Of a stretch of 64,000 nt of DNA, positions 14,588 through 25,604 are shown one piece after another. Origin of the DNA: Sapientia aquatica (GTDB lineage Bacteria > Pseudomonadota > Gammaproteobacteria > Burkholderiales > Burkholderiaceae_D); contig NZ_SMYL01000002.1 of the NCBI RefSeq assembly GCF_004358105.1, positions 620,001 to 684,000 of the forward strand, read 5' to 3'. Each line of letters begins with the position of its first letter. The stretch's first letter is position 1. The notes beneath the pieces were generated by a model, which searched no databases, was not told the origin of the DNA, and was given only the letters and a program-made list of their open reading frames with translations. A program made the translations under genes and the position numbers.

Positions 14588-17347
14588 TCACTCGCCTAGA
14601 AATAAAAAATCCCACAATCCAATGACCTGTTGCGCTTCAAGCTGCGCGATTTCTAACGGAATCTGCGCTCTATCAATTCCCTGCAAGCGGATGACGTGCT
14701 GCTGCTTACGCCATTGACGATAAATGCTAGCAACTTGAGTCGCCTGTTCCGCATCAATTAACCCTAATTCGCCACAAGTAATGAGCAAGGCAATGTTGCC
14801 GTAATTAGCGCATAACTGTGGGTAGTCGTGAGCATGGCGTAGCACTAAATATTGCACCATAAATTCAATATCAATCATCCCGCCTGGACTATGTTTCAAA
14901 TCGAATTTGTTGGCTGGAATTGGATGCGCATCCCGCATCTTGTTGCGCATACTCACGACGTCTTGCTTTAACGTTTTTTGGTCGCGCTGTTGGCACAAGA
15001 TTTGTTGTCGCAGATCGTCAAATTTTTGCACCAGTGAAGCAGGGCCGGTGCAGCAACGGGCGCGGGTGAGCGCTTGGTGTTCCCAAGCCCATGCGGACTG
15101 GGTTTGGTAGCGCTCAAATGCTTGAATTGAAGACACCATTAAGCCGCTCGCCCCATCGGGTCGCAGCGCAATATCAATGTCAAATAAAATTCCCGCTGGC
15201 GTGTGGGTCGTCATCCAGGTAATAAAACGCTGCGCTAATTTGGCGTAATGCGCCGGTGCCTCTTGGTCGTCATCGTCATAGATAAAAACCACATCCAAAT
15301 CCGATGCGTAACCCAATTCTTTGCCGCCTAATTTGCCATAAGCCACGACTGAGAATTGGGGCGTTTCGCGATGCCGTTGCGTGATTGTTTTCCAAACGGC
15401 GTTCACCGTTGCGGCGACGATAATATCGGCCAATTGCGATAATTGATCGGCTAACTGTTCTACGCTGAGCATGCCTTCCAAATCTTGCGCCAACAGGCGG
15501 AATAATTGCGCGTGATGTAATTCGCGTAGCGTATCCAATTGGCGCTCTGTGTCGCCCGCATGCAGCGTCAATTGTTGATCGAGTTCGGCGCTAAATGCAG
15601 CCCAATCCGGCAATTGATGCAAAGTCGCCGTGTCTAGCAATTCATCTAACAGAATCGGATGACGCATTAAATAACGGGCCGCCCAGTCGCTCGAATGCAT
15701 CATGCGGATGAGCCGCTTTAATGAATTGGGATACTCAATTAGCAGCGCTAAATAGGCTGTGCGACGCACAATCGCTTCGAGCAAATCCATTAAGCGCTGC
15801 AAGGTTTCAATATGCTGATCGGGCAGGGCGGCAATCATGCCTAGGGCGCGATTAAGCAAGATCATGCATTTATTTTTGCTGGCCTCGGACAAGGATTTTA
15901 AGCGCGGCGACTGCAAACTGCGGGCAATGATTTCAGCGGCTTGGGTTGGATTTTGGAAAGCGAGTTTGTTGAGCAAAGGCAGCACAACTTCTTGCGTATC
16001 ACTGTCGTTTAGGCTAATCGCGTTTTCGGGTACATCGCGTTCTTTCGCGCCAAAAATAATATCGAATTGATGCGCAACAAATGCGCGATGCTGGCTTAAC
16101 TGCGCTGACAGAGTTGTTAAATCCGGAAAACCCATCATCTGCGCGACGATTTCGCCATCCGCTGGATTGGCGGGCATACTGTGCGTTTGCGCGTCATCTA
16201 AGTATTGCAAGCGATGTTCTAGGTTGCGCAAAAAGGTGTACGAATCCAATAGTTGCTCGACGATTTGTGGCTCCAGAATCGAAAGCGACGCGAGAATTGC
16301 CAGAGTTTGGCGGGTAGAGCGATTGCGTAAAACAGGTTCGCGCCCACCTCGGATTAATTGAAAAACCTGCGTCAAAAATTCAATCTCGCGGATTCCACCG
16401 CGACCTAATTTGACGTTATTGGCGCGGTCAGGATGGCGAGTTTCATGCCGAATTACCTCGGCTCTGATTTGGGCATGCATGGCGCGCAATGCATCAATCA
16501 CGGCAAAATCCAAATAGCGCCGATAGACAAACGGCTGCACGATTTTGTCTAATTGCGCGATTTGGCTTGGAATGCCGGTGATCGCGCGTGCTTTCACCCA
16601 CGCATAACGCTCCCACTCACGGCCTTGCACCTGTAAATACTCTTCTAACATCCCAAAACTAGCCACTAAAGGGCCGGAGGCACCGTTGGGACGCAGCGCC
16701 ATGTCGACGCGGAAAGTGAAACCGTCTTCGCCGATTTCGGATAAGGTGGCAATCAGCTTTTTACCTAATCGGCTAAAAAACTCGTGATTGGATAGGCTGC
16801 GTTGGCCTTCGCCGGCTTGGGTTTCGCCGTCCTCGGCATACACAAAAATTAAGTCAATATCGGAAGAAATATTGAGCTCTCCGCCGCCCAGTTTGCCCAT
16901 TCCTAAGACGATTAATTCTTGAGGCTCGCCGCTGTCTTCGGCAACCGGCACGCCATGCGCAGCCTGCATTTCTCGGTTTAAGGTAGATAGCGCGGTTTGG
17001 ATGGCAAAATCGGCAAAATTACTCATTACCGTGAACACTTCGTTCAGATCGGCTTTGCCAGTTAAATCGCGCTCAATTAATGTGCAAACAACCAGATTGC
17101 GCAATCTTCGCAGTGCATGTGCCAGACTTAATCCCGAAACATTGGTATTTTGCAAATGTGCATTAGTTTCTTTTTGTAAAAAGTTAGCAAAAGTGGCTGG
17201 GGTCAAGGATAATTCGGCTAGTTCTTCTATTTGCTCAGCGCGACTGGGATTGGTGTTTGATCCAGCTTGCACCCAACGCGAAAAAAATCGGGAAGTATTT
17301 AAACGGTTAATTTGCGCAAAGGCGGAATTGTGAGAGATGGAATTCAT
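14588..17347 (-). CDS. glnE: Glutamine synthetase adenylyltransferase/adenylyl-removing enzyme
   Basis: GlnE adds and removes AMP on glutamine synthetase in response to nitrogen status. Both nucleotidyltransferase halves are visible: the N-terminal domain with LGMGKLGGGELNISSDIDLIF, and the C-terminal domain with YGKLGGKELGYASDLDVVFIYDDDD. Each is followed by its helical regulatory domain (RGGIREIEFLTQVFQL; SPGGMIDIEFMVQYLVL). The start is uncertain. ATG at 17347 (MNSISHNSAF) aligns best with relatives and gives 919 residues; an ATG at 17392 gives 934, and neither has a clear ribosome binding site. It stands alone and is divergent from yhdP. Confidence 0.95.
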   Translation of the reverse strand: MNSISHNSAFAQINRLNTSRFFSRWVQAGSNTNPSRAEQIEELAELSLTPATFANFLQKETNAHLQNTNVSGLSLAHALRRLRNLVVCTLIERDLTGKADLNEVFTVMSNFADFAIQTALSTLNREMQAAHGVPVAEDSGEPQELIVLGMGKLGGGELNISSDIDLIFVYAEDGETQAGEGQRSLSNHEFFSRLGKKLIATLSEIGEDGFTFRVDMALRPNGASGPLVASFGMLEEYLQVQGREWERYAWVKARAITGIPSQIAQLDKIVQPFVYRRYLDFAVIDALRAMHAQIRAEVIRHETRHPDRANNVKLGRGGIREIEFLTQVFQLIRGGREPVLRNRSTRQTLAILASLSILEPQIVEQLLDSYTFLRNLEHRLQYLDDAQTHSMPANPADGEIVAQMMGFPDLTTLSAQLSQHRAFVAHQFDIIFGAKERDVPENAISLNDSDTQEVVLPLLNKLAFQNPTQAAEIIARSLQSPRLKSLSEASKNKCMILLNRALGMIAALPDQHIETLQRLMDLLEAIVRRTAYLALLIEYPNSLKRLIRMMHSSDWAARYLMRHPILLDELLDTATLHQLPDWAAFSAELDQQLTLHAGDTERQLDTLRELHHAQLFRLLAQDLEGMLSVEQLADQLSQLADIIVAATVNAVWKTITQRHRETPQFSVVAYGKLGGKELGYASDLDVVFIYDDDDQEAPAHYAKLAQRFITWMTTHTPAGILFDIDIALRPDGASGLMVSSIQAFERYQTQSAWAWEHQALTRARCCTGPASLVQKFDDLRQQILCQQRDQKTLKQDVVSMRNKMRDAHPIPANKFDLKHSPGGMIDIEFMVQYLVLRHAHDYPQLCANYGNIALLITCGELGLIDAEQATQVASIYRQWRKQQHVIRLQGIDRAQIPLEIAQLEAQQVIGLWDFLFLGE

Positions 17348-17571
17348 GCGTTGGAATGTGAGTTGATGGTTTTGGCTTGCCGCAAACACCATTTAAATAG
17401 TTGAACCCAATTGGCCGCTCCGCGCTCGCTGATTAGGATAGAACTAGAAAACAATGAGATTAAACTTTTACCCGCGTAGTTGAGAATTTTGAGAAACAGC
17501 ATGCTATGTAAGCCACATTGTTCAATGACCGCTATCGAGCTGATTGTACGCCGAGTTGGATTTTTTAGACA

Positions 17572-20500
17572 ATGACTTCAGATCCACGCAGCACCCAAGG
17601 AGCGCCGCACACCATTGCCAATCGTTGGCATGTTTTGTTGCGCCTATACGCTAAATTAAATCATCTCAGCCATCACATTTTAGGCGCTTGTTTAAAGCTG
17701 CTGGTCGGCCTCTATCTGCTATTTTGCCTGGTCTTTTTAGTGCTGCGTTACGCCTTGCTGCCTAATATCGGTAGCTATAAAACCGATATTGAGCAAATGC
17801 TGGGCAAATCCATCGGGCGCACGGTGTCGATTGCGCAGATATCCGCTTCTTGGCAGGGCTTGCGTCCGAGTTTTGAGTTGGATCACGTAACGATTCTCGA
17901 TGAACAAGGCAAAAATGCCTTGGTGCTACCAAATGTGCATGCCACCGTTTCTTGGTTGTCCGCAGCCGTGCTGGATGTGCGTTTGTATCATCTCGATATT
18001 AACCAGCCTGAATTGGAATTAAAACGCAGTCCAGATGGCAAATTATTTGTCGCCGGTTGGTGGTTAGATCCGACTAAAAAAGGCGATGCGCGCGGACTTA
18101 ACTGGATTTTGTCGCAACGCGAAATCGTCATTAATCAAGGCAAATTACATTGGACCGATGAGCAGCGTAATGCGCCGGTATTGGACTTATCCAACGTCAA
18201 TTTCGTCATGCGCAATCGCTGGCAGCATCACCAATTCTCATTAACAGCGACGCCGCCCGCCAATCTGGCAGGGCCATTGGATATTCGGGCTGATTTTACT
18301 CACCATGCTTTCAGTCAAAATATTTCTGACTACCTGCAATGGAAAGGTCAATTGTTTGCGGACGTGAGTAAGACCGATTTAGCTGCTTGGAAAAGTTACC
18401 TTGATTATCCGTTTGCGATTGAGCAAGGGATGGGTGCTGTGCGCGCTTGGTTGACGTTTGATCGCGCTAAATTAGTTGATTTCACCGCTGACCTAAAACT
18501 CACTGATGTTAAAGCGGCCTTGCAGACTGACATCGAAGCATTAGATTTAGTCTCAGTATCGGGACGTATTTCAGCGCAAGAAATTATCAATCCTGCGAGC
18601 AAATCGCAACTTGGGCTGAGTTCAATTTTGGGCGCCAACGATTCGGTCAGCGAGCGTTTGCGGGATACTGGGCATCAAATTGCGCTTACCAATTTCACCT
18701 TCGAAACCCGACAAGGTTTGCGTTTGCCACCGACTACTGTGAGCGAAAAATACACGCCAGCGGATAAATACGGTGAGCAGCAATTGCAGTTTTCTGCCCA
18801 GTTTTTGGATTTGAATGTGTTGGCAAATTTGGCCGAGCGTTTTCCTCTGCCTAAGGAATATTCCACCTTGTTGCAAAGCGTTGAGCCGACCGGACAATTG
18901 TCCGATTTCTCCGTGAAACTGCAGGGCAAATTGCCGGAACTATCGCATTACCAAGTCACCGGTAGTTTTGCTAATTTGGCGATGAAGCCGCAGGCCGCGA
19001 AACCCGCCCAAAAAAATTCTGTCGCGTTTCCAGCCATTCCAGGCTTCACCAATTTGACCGGAAAAATTGACGCGAATGAGCAAAAAGGCGTGATCGCCAT
19101 TGACTCGAGCAATTTGTATTTGCAATTGCCTGATTATTTTTCTGAGCCAGAAATGCAGTTTGATCGATTCGGGATGCAAGCTAATTGGACCTTTAAAAAA
19201 GACAATCAGTTATTGCTTAACTTAGCGAATCTGGATTTTTCGCAGAAGGAAATGCAAGCTCATTTCAGTGGTTCGCATTTGATTCCTATCAATCCCGATA
19301 AAACCAGACCGCTGGGCGTGTTGGACTTAAAAGGAACGATCACGCATTTTGATGTGAAAACGATTAATCAGTTTTTACCCGTGGATATGCAAGCCGATTT
19401 GCATACTTGGCTCACTCATGGTTTGGAAGATGGAACAATTGACGATGTGAACGTGCGGATTCGCGGTGATTTGGCTGATTTTCCGTTTGTGAAAAAAGGT
19501 TTGTTGGATCAAAACATATTCAATGTTTCCGGCAAAATTGTGAATGGAAAAATCAATTATTTGCCCGGTGTATTTGGTAAAGATGGTGTCAGTCCATATT
19601 GGCCGGTGCTCAGTAAATTGCAGGGCAAGATCGTATTCGATCGTGAGAGCATGGAGATCAACGCGGATTCTGGTGAGACCCAAAATGTGCCCGTGTCCAA
19701 AGTCCACGCCCGCATTCCCGATTTGCTCAGCACTAATCCTAAGCTAATCATCGACGGCAATGCCAACGGCGTTGCGCAAGATTTGTTGCACTATATGGCG
19801 ATGAGCCCGGTGCTAGAGTGGACCGGTAACTTTACCCAAGATACTAAAGTGAGCGGCAATGCCAAATTAAAGCTGCACTTAGATCTGCCCTTAGCGCATA
19901 TCGTGGATGCCAAAGTATCGGGCGAAGTTCAACTCCTGAATAATGACGTGATGCTGATTAAAAATTTACCGTTGCTGAGCCAAGTATCGGGACGAATAGA
20001 TTTCAACGAGCGCGGTTTGAGTCTCAATGGAGTCAAAGGCGGATTTTTAGGCGGCCCAATTAACGTCGTCGGTGGAACCCAAAAAGATGGTGTGATACGA
20101 ATCAAGGCTGACGGCCAATTAACTGCTGATGGCGTGCGCAATGCGTTTCCTTACAACGAATTACGACATTTGCTAAATCGTATTGACGGAGCTGCGATCT
20201 ACAGCACCGTGATTCAAGTAAAAAATACCCAAACAGAAGTCTGGGCGGATTCTTCGCTGCAAGGCATGTCGCTGCGTTTGCCAGCGCCGGTCAATAAAAC
20301 TGCACAAGATGTAATGCCGCTGCATTTTGAATTGGTCAATGCGCCGTTGCCAGCAGGCTCAGCCATCGCCGAACAAGACGAGATTAAATTGTCACTTGGC
20401 GCGGTCAATGCGCGCTACGTGCGGCAACGAGAAGCGCAAAACAGTTCTTGGAAGGTTATCAACGGCGGAATCGGGGTTAATACACCTGCGCCGATTCCCG

Positions 20501-21771
20501 ATAGCGGCTTGGCCGCGCATCTCGAGTTGGCAAAACTCGATGTGGATGAATTACAGGGTTTAATGCCGGACAAGGTTGCTAGTGTATCCAACTCGGTTGG
20601 ACCAAACAATGGAAAACAGTTGTCCGAGTTGGATTTGTCGTCTTATTTAGAGCCTAATTTTTTTGCTGCTAACGCAACCGAATTGCTGGTGATGGGCAAA
20701 AAATTAAACCACGTTGTATTCGGCGCGTCGCGCCATCAACGCACTTGGCAAGCCAATATCGATTCAAAGCAAATCTCTGGCTACATCACTTGGGACAATG
20801 CTGAACGCGGATTTGGTCACGTCACGGCGCGTTTAGCATCATTGATTATTCCTGAAACGACCGCGACCGATGTGGTCGATTTATTGCAAAGCAAAAATGT
20901 GCACACCGATATTCCGGGGCTCGATGTTACGGCCGACAACTTGGAATTGTTGGGCAAAAAGTTAGGCCGCTTAGAGCTAGTCGCTAAAAACGTCAATGAT
21001 GTGAAAGCAGCCAACGGCAACGAATGGCAAATCGAAAAGTTAAGTCTGATTAATCCTGATGCAGAGCTATCCGCACAAGGCAGTTGGAGCAATAAATTCC
21101 GCCCGATACAAAATGGCTTGTTGAGTTTGAGTCAGATGGAAAGCCAGACTTCCTTGAAATACCAATTGGCGCTCAACAATGCGGGCAAATTATTGGACCG
21201 CTTTGGCTATCAGAATATTATCTTAGGCGGTAAGGGTAAATTAAACGGCGAGATCAGTTGGGCTGGTGCACCTTATGCGCTGGATATTCCTTCGCTAGCG
21301 GGCAAATTCCAATTGGATTTGCAAGCCGGTCAATTTTTAAAAGTAGAACCGGGCGCTGCTAAATTACTGGCCGTGCTCAACCTGCAAGCCTTGCCACGTC
21401 GCTTGATGCTGGATTTCCGTGATGTGTTTTCAGAAGGCTTTGCCTTCGATGGCATCACCGGTGATGCGCAAATTGAAAAAGGTGTGGTCACGACGGATAA
21501 CCTCAAAATGCGCAGCGTATCGGCAGCCGTTTTGTTAAGCGGTACCGCCGATATCGCGCACGAAACTCAAGATCTGCGCGTGGTGGTTGTGCCGGAAGTC
21601 AATGCGGGCGCGGCGTCGGTGGTGTATGCCTTGGCAGTCAATCCGGTGATTGGAATTGGTACTTTCTTGGCGCAATTATTCTTGCGCGATCCGTTAATGA
21701 AAGCCTTTACGTTCGAATATCAAGTCAACGGTTCTTGGAAAGAGCCCAACGTGGTTAAGGTGAAAAATTGA
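17572..21771 (+). CDS. yhdP: YhdP family AsmA-like protein
   Basis: This 1,399-residue protein has one membrane anchor near the N-terminus (about 40-62, LLVGLYLLFCLVFLVLRYALL). A very long beta-rich periplasmic part then ends in the AsmA-like/DUF3971 C-terminal region (GDAQIEKGVVTTDNLKMRS...). In enterobacteria YhdP works with TamB and YdbH as a bridge carrying phospholipids from inner to outer membrane. The order yhdP - nitrilase - tldD is widespread in betaproteobacteria. The start is at 17572; the gene is divergent from glnE across a 220-base gap. Confidence 0.92.
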   Translation: MTSDPRSTQGAPHTIANRWHVLLRLYAKLNHLSHHILGACLKLLVGLYLLFCLVFLVLRYALLPNIGSYKTDIEQMLGKSIGRTVSIAQISASWQGLRPSFELDHVTILDEQGKNALVLPNVHATVSWLSAAVLDVRLYHLDINQPELELKRSPDGKLFVAGWWLDPTKKGDARGLNWILSQREIVINQGKLHWTDEQRNAPVLDLSNVNFVMRNRWQHHQFSLTATPPANLAGPLDIRADFTHHAFSQNISDYLQWKGQLFADVSKTDLAAWKSYLDYPFAIEQGMGAVRAWLTFDRAKLVDFTADLKLTDVKAALQTDIEALDLVSVSGRISAQEIINPASKSQLGLSSILGANDSVSERLRDTGHQIALTNFTFETRQGLRLPPTTVSEKYTPADKYGEQQLQFSAQFLDLNVLANLAERFPLPKEYSTLLQSVEPTGQLSDFSVKLQGKLPELSHYQVTGSFANLAMKPQAAKPAQKNSVAFPAIPGFTNLTGKIDANEQKGVIAIDSSNLYLQLPDYFSEPEMQFDRFGMQANWTFKKDNQLLLNLANLDFSQKEMQAHFSGSHLIPINPDKTRPLGVLDLKGTITHFDVKTINQFLPVDMQADLHTWLTHGLEDGTIDDVNVRIRGDLADFPFVKKGLLDQNIFNVSGKIVNGKINYLPGVFGKDGVSPYWPVLSKLQGKIVFDRESMEINADSGETQNVPVSKVHARIPDLLSTNPKLIIDGNANGVAQDLLHYMAMSPVLEWTGNFTQDTKVSGNAKLKLHLDLPLAHIVDAKVSGEVQLLNNDVMLIKNLPLLSQVSGRIDFNERGLSLNGVKGGFLGGPINVVGGTQKDGVIRIKADGQLTADGVRNAFPYNELRHLLNRIDGAAIYSTVIQVKNTQTEVWADSSLQGMSLRLPAPVNKTAQDVMPLHFELVNAPLPAGSAIAEQDEIKLSLGAVNARYVRQREAQNSSWKVINGGIGVNTPAPIPDSGLAAHLELAKLDVDELQGLMPDKVASVSNSVGPNNGKQLSELDLSSYLEPNFFAANATELLVMGKKLNHVVFGASRHQRTWQANIDSKQISGYITWDNAERGFGHVTARLASLIIPETTATDVVDLLQSKNVHTDIPGLDVTADNLELLGKKLGRLELVAKNVNDVKAANGNEWQIEKLSLINPDAELSAQGSWSNKFRPIQNGLLSLSQMESQTSLKYQLALNNAGKLLDRFGYQNIILGGKGKLNGEISWAGAPYALDIPSLAGKFQLDLQAGQFLKVEPGAAKLLAVLNLQALPRRLMLDFRDVFSEGFAFDGITGDAQIEKGVVTTDNLKMRSVSAAVLLSGTADIAHETQDLRVVVVPEVNAGAASVVYALAVNPVIGIGTFLAQLFLRDPLMKAFTFEYQVNGSWKEPNVVKVKN

Positions 21772-21848
21772 GTTTTGTGCGATGATTGACCGAATTTGAA
21801 TCTGAATTGTGGTTTGACTAACTTTTTTGCACTTATTTTGTACTCATC

Positions 21849-22661
21849 ATGTTAAAAATCGCCGCTATACAAATGACATCGGGTCCGCACTTGGACGGCA
21901 ACATCAATACCGCTCGGCGCTTGATTGGCGAGGCTGTCGCGCAGGGCGCAAAACTGGTTTTATTGCCAGAATATTGGCCATTAATGGGCATGCATGAGCA
22001 GGATAAAACGCATTTGGCTGCCAGTCCAAAAGCGGCGCACATGATTGAATTTATGGCCGAGCAAGCGCGCAGTCATGGCATTTATTTGATCGGCGGAACG
22101 GTGCCATTGGTCTCGCCAGAGACCAGCAAAGTATTCAACACGACTTTGGTGTTTGATGCGCAAGGCCAGCAAGTTGCGCGCTACGATAAGATTCATTTAT
22201 TTGGCTTTACCAAGGGCGCTGAGTCGTATCAAGAGTCCAACAGCATTGTCGCTGGAGCAGAGCCGATTAGTTTTACTGCTCAAGGCGAGTTTGGTGCGTG
22301 CAAAGTCGGTCTATCGATTTGCTATGATTTGCGCTTTCCAGAGTTGTATCGCTCGTTTGGTCCGACTGATTTAATCGTTGTGCCGGCCGCCTTTACTTAC
22401 ACAACCGGTTCGGTGCATTGGGAGATTTTGTTGCGCGCTCGGGCGATTGAAAATCAATGCTACGTCTTAGCGTCAGGACAAACTGGTCATCATCCAAATG
22501 GCCGCCATACCTGGGGACACAGCATGTTGATCGACCCGTGGGGCAAAATTGTGGCCGAATTGCCCGAGGCAGAAGGCGTGGTCGGTGGTGAAATTAATAC
22601 CGATTTATTGCAAGAAGTTCGACGCAATCTGCCCGCTTTGCAACATCGTGTGCTGGCCTGA
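21849..22661 (+). CDS. Carbon-nitrogen hydrolase (Nit2/omega-amidase-like)
   Basis: Members of this nitrilase branch hydrolyse small amides such as 2-oxoglutaramate or deaminated glutathione. The catalytic triad is visible: Glu in LLPEYWPLMG (about 41), Lys in YDKIHLFGF (about 115) and Cys in LSICYDLRFPELYR (about 158). The length of 270 residues is normal. It follows yhdP by 77 bases and precedes tldD. The precise substrate cannot be read from the sequence; metabolite repair is the best guess. Confidence 0.88.
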   Translation: MLKIAAIQMTSGPHLDGNINTARRLIGEAVAQGAKLVLLPEYWPLMGMHEQDKTHLAASPKAAHMIEFMAEQARSHGIYLIGGTVPLVSPETSKVFNTTLVFDAQGQQVARYDKIHLFGFTKGAESYQESNSIVAGAEPISFTAQGEFGACKVGLSICYDLRFPELYRSFGPTDLIVVPAAFTYTTGSVHWEILLRARAIENQCYVLASGQTGHHPNGRHTWGHSMLIDPWGKIVAELPEAEGVVGGEINTDLLQEVRRNLPALQHRVLA

Positions 22662-22813
22662 CTGATTTCTAGCCGACCTAGGTAGCTGACTATCATTTGA
22701 TAATTTTTTAGATTCCTCGCTTGACCCAATTTTCTTTTTTCATCTGCGCTTAAAACGGCTTTGCTGAACAAACGCCGTTAGTGGATGAACCGATTACCAA
22801 GACAGAAAAGACC

Positions 22814-24259
22814 ATGAATTCTTCCAATTTAAATTTAGCTCGCAGCATTTTATTAACTCCCTTTGGTTTGGACGATGTCGCCTTAACTAATACCTTGGCG
22901 AGCATGTTTTCGCACAAGGTTGATTATGCCGATTTGTACTTTCAATTTACCAAGAGCGAAAGCTGGAGCTTGGAAGAGGGAATAGTTAAAACGGGTAGTT
23001 TTAATATCGACCAAGGTGTTGGCGTGCGCGCTGTGTCGGGCGATAAAACGGCCTTCTCGTATTCCGATGAAATCTCATTAGAGGCATTAAAGCAAGCGGC
23101 AGCGGCGACCAGAACTATTGCTAAATACGGACAAGGCAAAGTTAAGGTAGCCGATTCGGTCACTAGTTACGCAGGCCGCTCGTTGTACTTCCCGCACGAT
23201 CCATTGAGTTCGCTCGATTCAACCGCCAAAGTTAAGCTGTTAGAAAAGATAGAGAAAATGGCGCGCGCCAAAGACCCGCGTGTCAAGCAAGTTATGGCTG
23301 GTTTAGCGGGCGAATACGACGTCGTCTTGGTCGCACGTAGCGATGGCATTATTGCTGGTGACGTGCGCCCATTGGTGCGTTTGTCGCTGACGGTGATTGC
23401 CGAGCAAGATGGTCGACGCGAAATGGGCTCGTCCGGTGGTGGCGGTCGTTACGACTATAGTTATTTCACTCCTGAAGTGTTAGAGAAATACGTTGATGAC
23501 GCGGTTTCTGGCGCTTTAATTAATTTGGAAGCGCGCCCAGCGCCTGCCGGACCGATGACGGTTGTGTTAGGACCGGGCTGGCCGGGAATTTTGTTGCACG
23601 AAGCGATCGGGCACGGCTTGGAAGGCGATTTTAATCGCAAAGGTTCGAGTGCCTTCTCTGGTCAAATCGGTCAGCGCGTTGCCGCTGAGGGCGTCACCGT
23701 TGTCGATGACGGCACGTTGCAAGATCGCCGTGGCTCGTTGAACATGGACGACGAAGGTAATCCAACGCAATGCACGACCTTGATCGAAAACGGTATTTTA
23801 AAAGGCTATATTCAAGACACGATGAATGCGCGTTTGATGAAAATGCCGATCACCGGCAATGCACGACGTGAATCGTTTGCCCATTTGCCTATGCCGCGCA
23901 TGACAAACACCTATATGTTGGGTGGCGACAAAGATCCGGCAGAGATTTTGGCGTCAGTGAAGAACGGTTTGTACGCGGTCAATTTTGGCGGCGGCCAGGT
24001 CGATATCACGAACGGTAAATTCGTGTTTTCTGCCAGCGAAGCCTACATGATCGAAGACGGTAAAATTAGCTATCCAGTCAAAGGCGCCACCTTAATTGGT
24101 AACGGGCCTGATGTACTGCGTCGCGTGAGCATGATCGGTAACGATATGCGTCTGGATTCTGGTGTGGGGGTGTGCGGTAAAGAAGGTCAGAGTGTGCCTG
24201 TGGGCGTAGGTCAGCCGACTTTGCGCTTGGATGGACTCACCGTTGGCGGCACCGCTTAA
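22814..24259 (+). CDS. tldD: Metalloprotease TldD
   Basis: TldD, with TldE/PmbA, forms a zinc protease that degrades or matures small peptides such as microcin precursors and the CcdA antitoxin. The zinc motif [12 protein letters not shown] (about 260-271) is intact, and the length from ATG 22814 is 481 residues, as in Escherichia coli. A GTG at 22781 would extend it by 11 residues. Its partner pmbA is not in this window. Confidence 0.94.
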   Translation: MNSSNLNLARSILLTPFGLDDVALTNTLASMFSHKVDYADLYFQFTKSESWSLEEGIVKTGSFNIDQGVGVRAVSGDKTAFSYSDEISLEALKQAAAATRTIAKYGQGKVKVADSVTSYAGRSLYFPHDPLSSLDSTAKVKLLEKIEKMARAKDPRVKQVMAGLAGEYDVVLVARSDGIIAGDVRPLVRLSLTVIAEQDGRREMGSSGGGGRYDYSYFTPEVLEKYVDDAVSGALINLEARPAPAGPMTVVLGPGWPGILLHEAIGHGLEGDFNRKGSSAFSGQIGQRVAAEGVTVVDDGTLQDRRGSLNMDDEGNPTQCTTLIENGILKGYIQDTMNARLMKMPITGNARRESFAHLPMPRMTNTYMLGGDKDPAEILASVKNGLYAVNFGGGQVDITNGKFVFSASEAYMIEDGKISYPVKGATLIGNGPDVLRRVSMIGNDMRLDSGVGVCGKEGQSVPVGVGQPTLRLDGLTVGGTA

Positions 24260-24284
24260 TCGAATTTCATCACCTACGCTAACA

Positions 24285-24848
24285 ATGCCTAATTTCGAAC
24301 ACGTAACGATTTCAACCCAGCGTCTGCTACTGCGCCCCTTGCGTACTTCCGACGCGCAGACTTTATTTGATATTCATTCATCCGAAGAAGTCATGCGCTA
24401 CTGGTCGAGCTTGCCGTGGGCATCGATTGACGTTGCTCACGAGCGCATTCAACGTGATTTACGAACCATGCCGTTAGGCGAGTTTTTAAATTTAGGTATT
24501 GTGCGGATTGAGGATGACGTTCTGCTCGGTACGTGCTGCCTGTTTCATTTTGACGAGCAATGCCGGCGCGCCGAAATCGGTTATGCGCTGGGCGTGCATG
24601 CTTGGGGGCATGGCTATATGCAGGAAGCACTGGAAGCATTGATCCAATATGGATTTACCACACTTAATTTGAATCGGATTGAAGCTGATATTGATCCGCT
24701 AAACACTGCTTCGGCTAAGGCACTTTTGCGGCAAGGTTTTCAAAAAGAAGGTTTTTTGCGCGAACGCTGGATTGTTAATGGAGTAAAAGCGGATACCGAA
24801 ATTTATGGTTTGTTGTTGGATGATTGGCAGAAAAATCATCCACAGTAA
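24285..24848 (+). CDS. GNAT N-acetyltransferase (RimJ/RimL-like)
   Basis: A 187-residue acetyltransferase starts with the pattern of the RimJ/RimL branch: TQRLLLRPLRTSDAQTLFDIHSS. It has the conserved IGYALGVHAWGHGYMQEALEALIQYGF block that binds acetyl-CoA, then RIEADIDPLNTASAKALLRQGF. It acts on a protein N-terminus or a small amine that cannot be named. The start at 24285 lies 25 bases after tldD; an ATG overlapping tldD at 24231 is less likely. It is the last gene of the yhdP cluster before a terminator. Confidence 0.85.
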   Translation: MPNFEHVTISTQRLLLRPLRTSDAQTLFDIHSSEEVMRYWSSLPWASIDVAHERIQRDLRTMPLGEFLNLGIVRIEDDVLLGTCCLFHFDEQCRRAEIGYALGVHAWGHGYMQEALEALIQYGFTTLNLNRIEADIDPLNTASAKALLRQGFQKEGFLRERWIVNGVKADTEIYGLLLDDWQKNHPQ

Positions 24849-24867
24849 TTTTCTCCCAGCGCCCAAT

Positions 24868-24900
24868 AAAAAAAGCTCAAGCTAATCGTTGAGCTTTTTT
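24868..24900. terminator. Bidirectional terminator between GNAT gene and pdxH
   Basis: A 12-bp perfect stem (AAAAAAGCTCAA / TTGAGCTTTTTT) encloses an 8-base loop. Flanking A and T tracts on both sides fit stopping transcription from both the rightward acetyltransferase gene and the leftward pdxH. Confidence 0.88.
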
Positions 24901-24939
24901 GCGTTTGACGCTGATTTGGCGCTGATTTGATGCTGATAA

Positions 24940-25575
24940 TTAAGGCTGCAAGCGACTGCGCTCCCATACACCGTGTTCGTTGCGGGCAAACACAATACGG
25001 TCATGCAAACGCGAACTACGACCTTGCCAGAATTCAAAATAATCCGGCACTAAACGATAGCCGCCCCAATGATCGGGACGTTGCACTTTTTCGCCATGTT
25101 GTACGCGGATTTCTTCTACGCGCTGTTCCAACAGCGAACGATTGGCGATCACTTTACTTTGCTGGGACGCCAACGCGCCGTGCCGACTGGCGAGCGGGCG
25201 GCTGTTGAAGTAAGTATCGTTATCGATATCACCGACCCGTTCCACTTTGCCTTCAATCCGTACTTGGCGTTCTAATTCAGGCCAGAAAAATAGCAGTGCG
25301 GCATGCGGATTGGCGGCGAGTTCTTCGCCCTTGCGGCTGGCGTAATGGGTAAACCACGTAATGCCGCGTTGATCTAAATCTTTAATTAATACGATGCGCG
25401 AAGAAGGGCGTCCATTGGCATTGGCGGTCGATAAGCTCATGGCGTTGGGTTCGTTCACTTTGGAATCGAGCGCTTCTTGGAACCAGATTGAAAACTGTTT
25501 TAACGGATCAGCATTGACCTGATCTTCAGATAAGCTGGCGCGTTGGTAATCGGTGCGGATATCGGCGAGTGACAT
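24940..25575 (-). CDS. pdxH: Pyridoxamine 5'-phosphate oxidase
   Basis: PdxH oxidises pyridoxine or pyridoxamine phosphate to pyridoxal phosphate with FMN. The 211-residue product shows NAMSLSTANANGRPSSRIVLIKDLD, GITWFTHYASRKGEELAANPHAALLFFW and the C-terminal HDRIVFAR...WERSRLQP end, all typical. The ATG has AAGGA upstream. The hemerythrin-like gene lies 29 bases upstream on the same strand, so they may share a transcript. Confidence 0.96.
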   Translation of the reverse strand: MSLADIRTDYQRASLSEDQVNADPLKQFSIWFQEALDSKVNEPNAMSLSTANANGRPSSRIVLIKDLDQRGITWFTHYASRKGEELAANPHAALLFFWPELERQVRIEGKVERVGDIDNDTYFNSRPLASRHGALASQQSKVIANRSLLEQRVEEIRVQHGEKVQRPDHWGGYRLVPDYFEFWQGRSSRLHDRIVFARNEHGVWERSRLQP

Positions 25576-25604
25576 GGTGCTTCCTTTTACTAATTAAAAT
25601 TGTT

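Noticed and set aside
24927-25275. Rightward open frames of 93 and 68 codons opposite pdxH
   Set aside because: They are antisense to a highly conserved enzyme and have no independent support.
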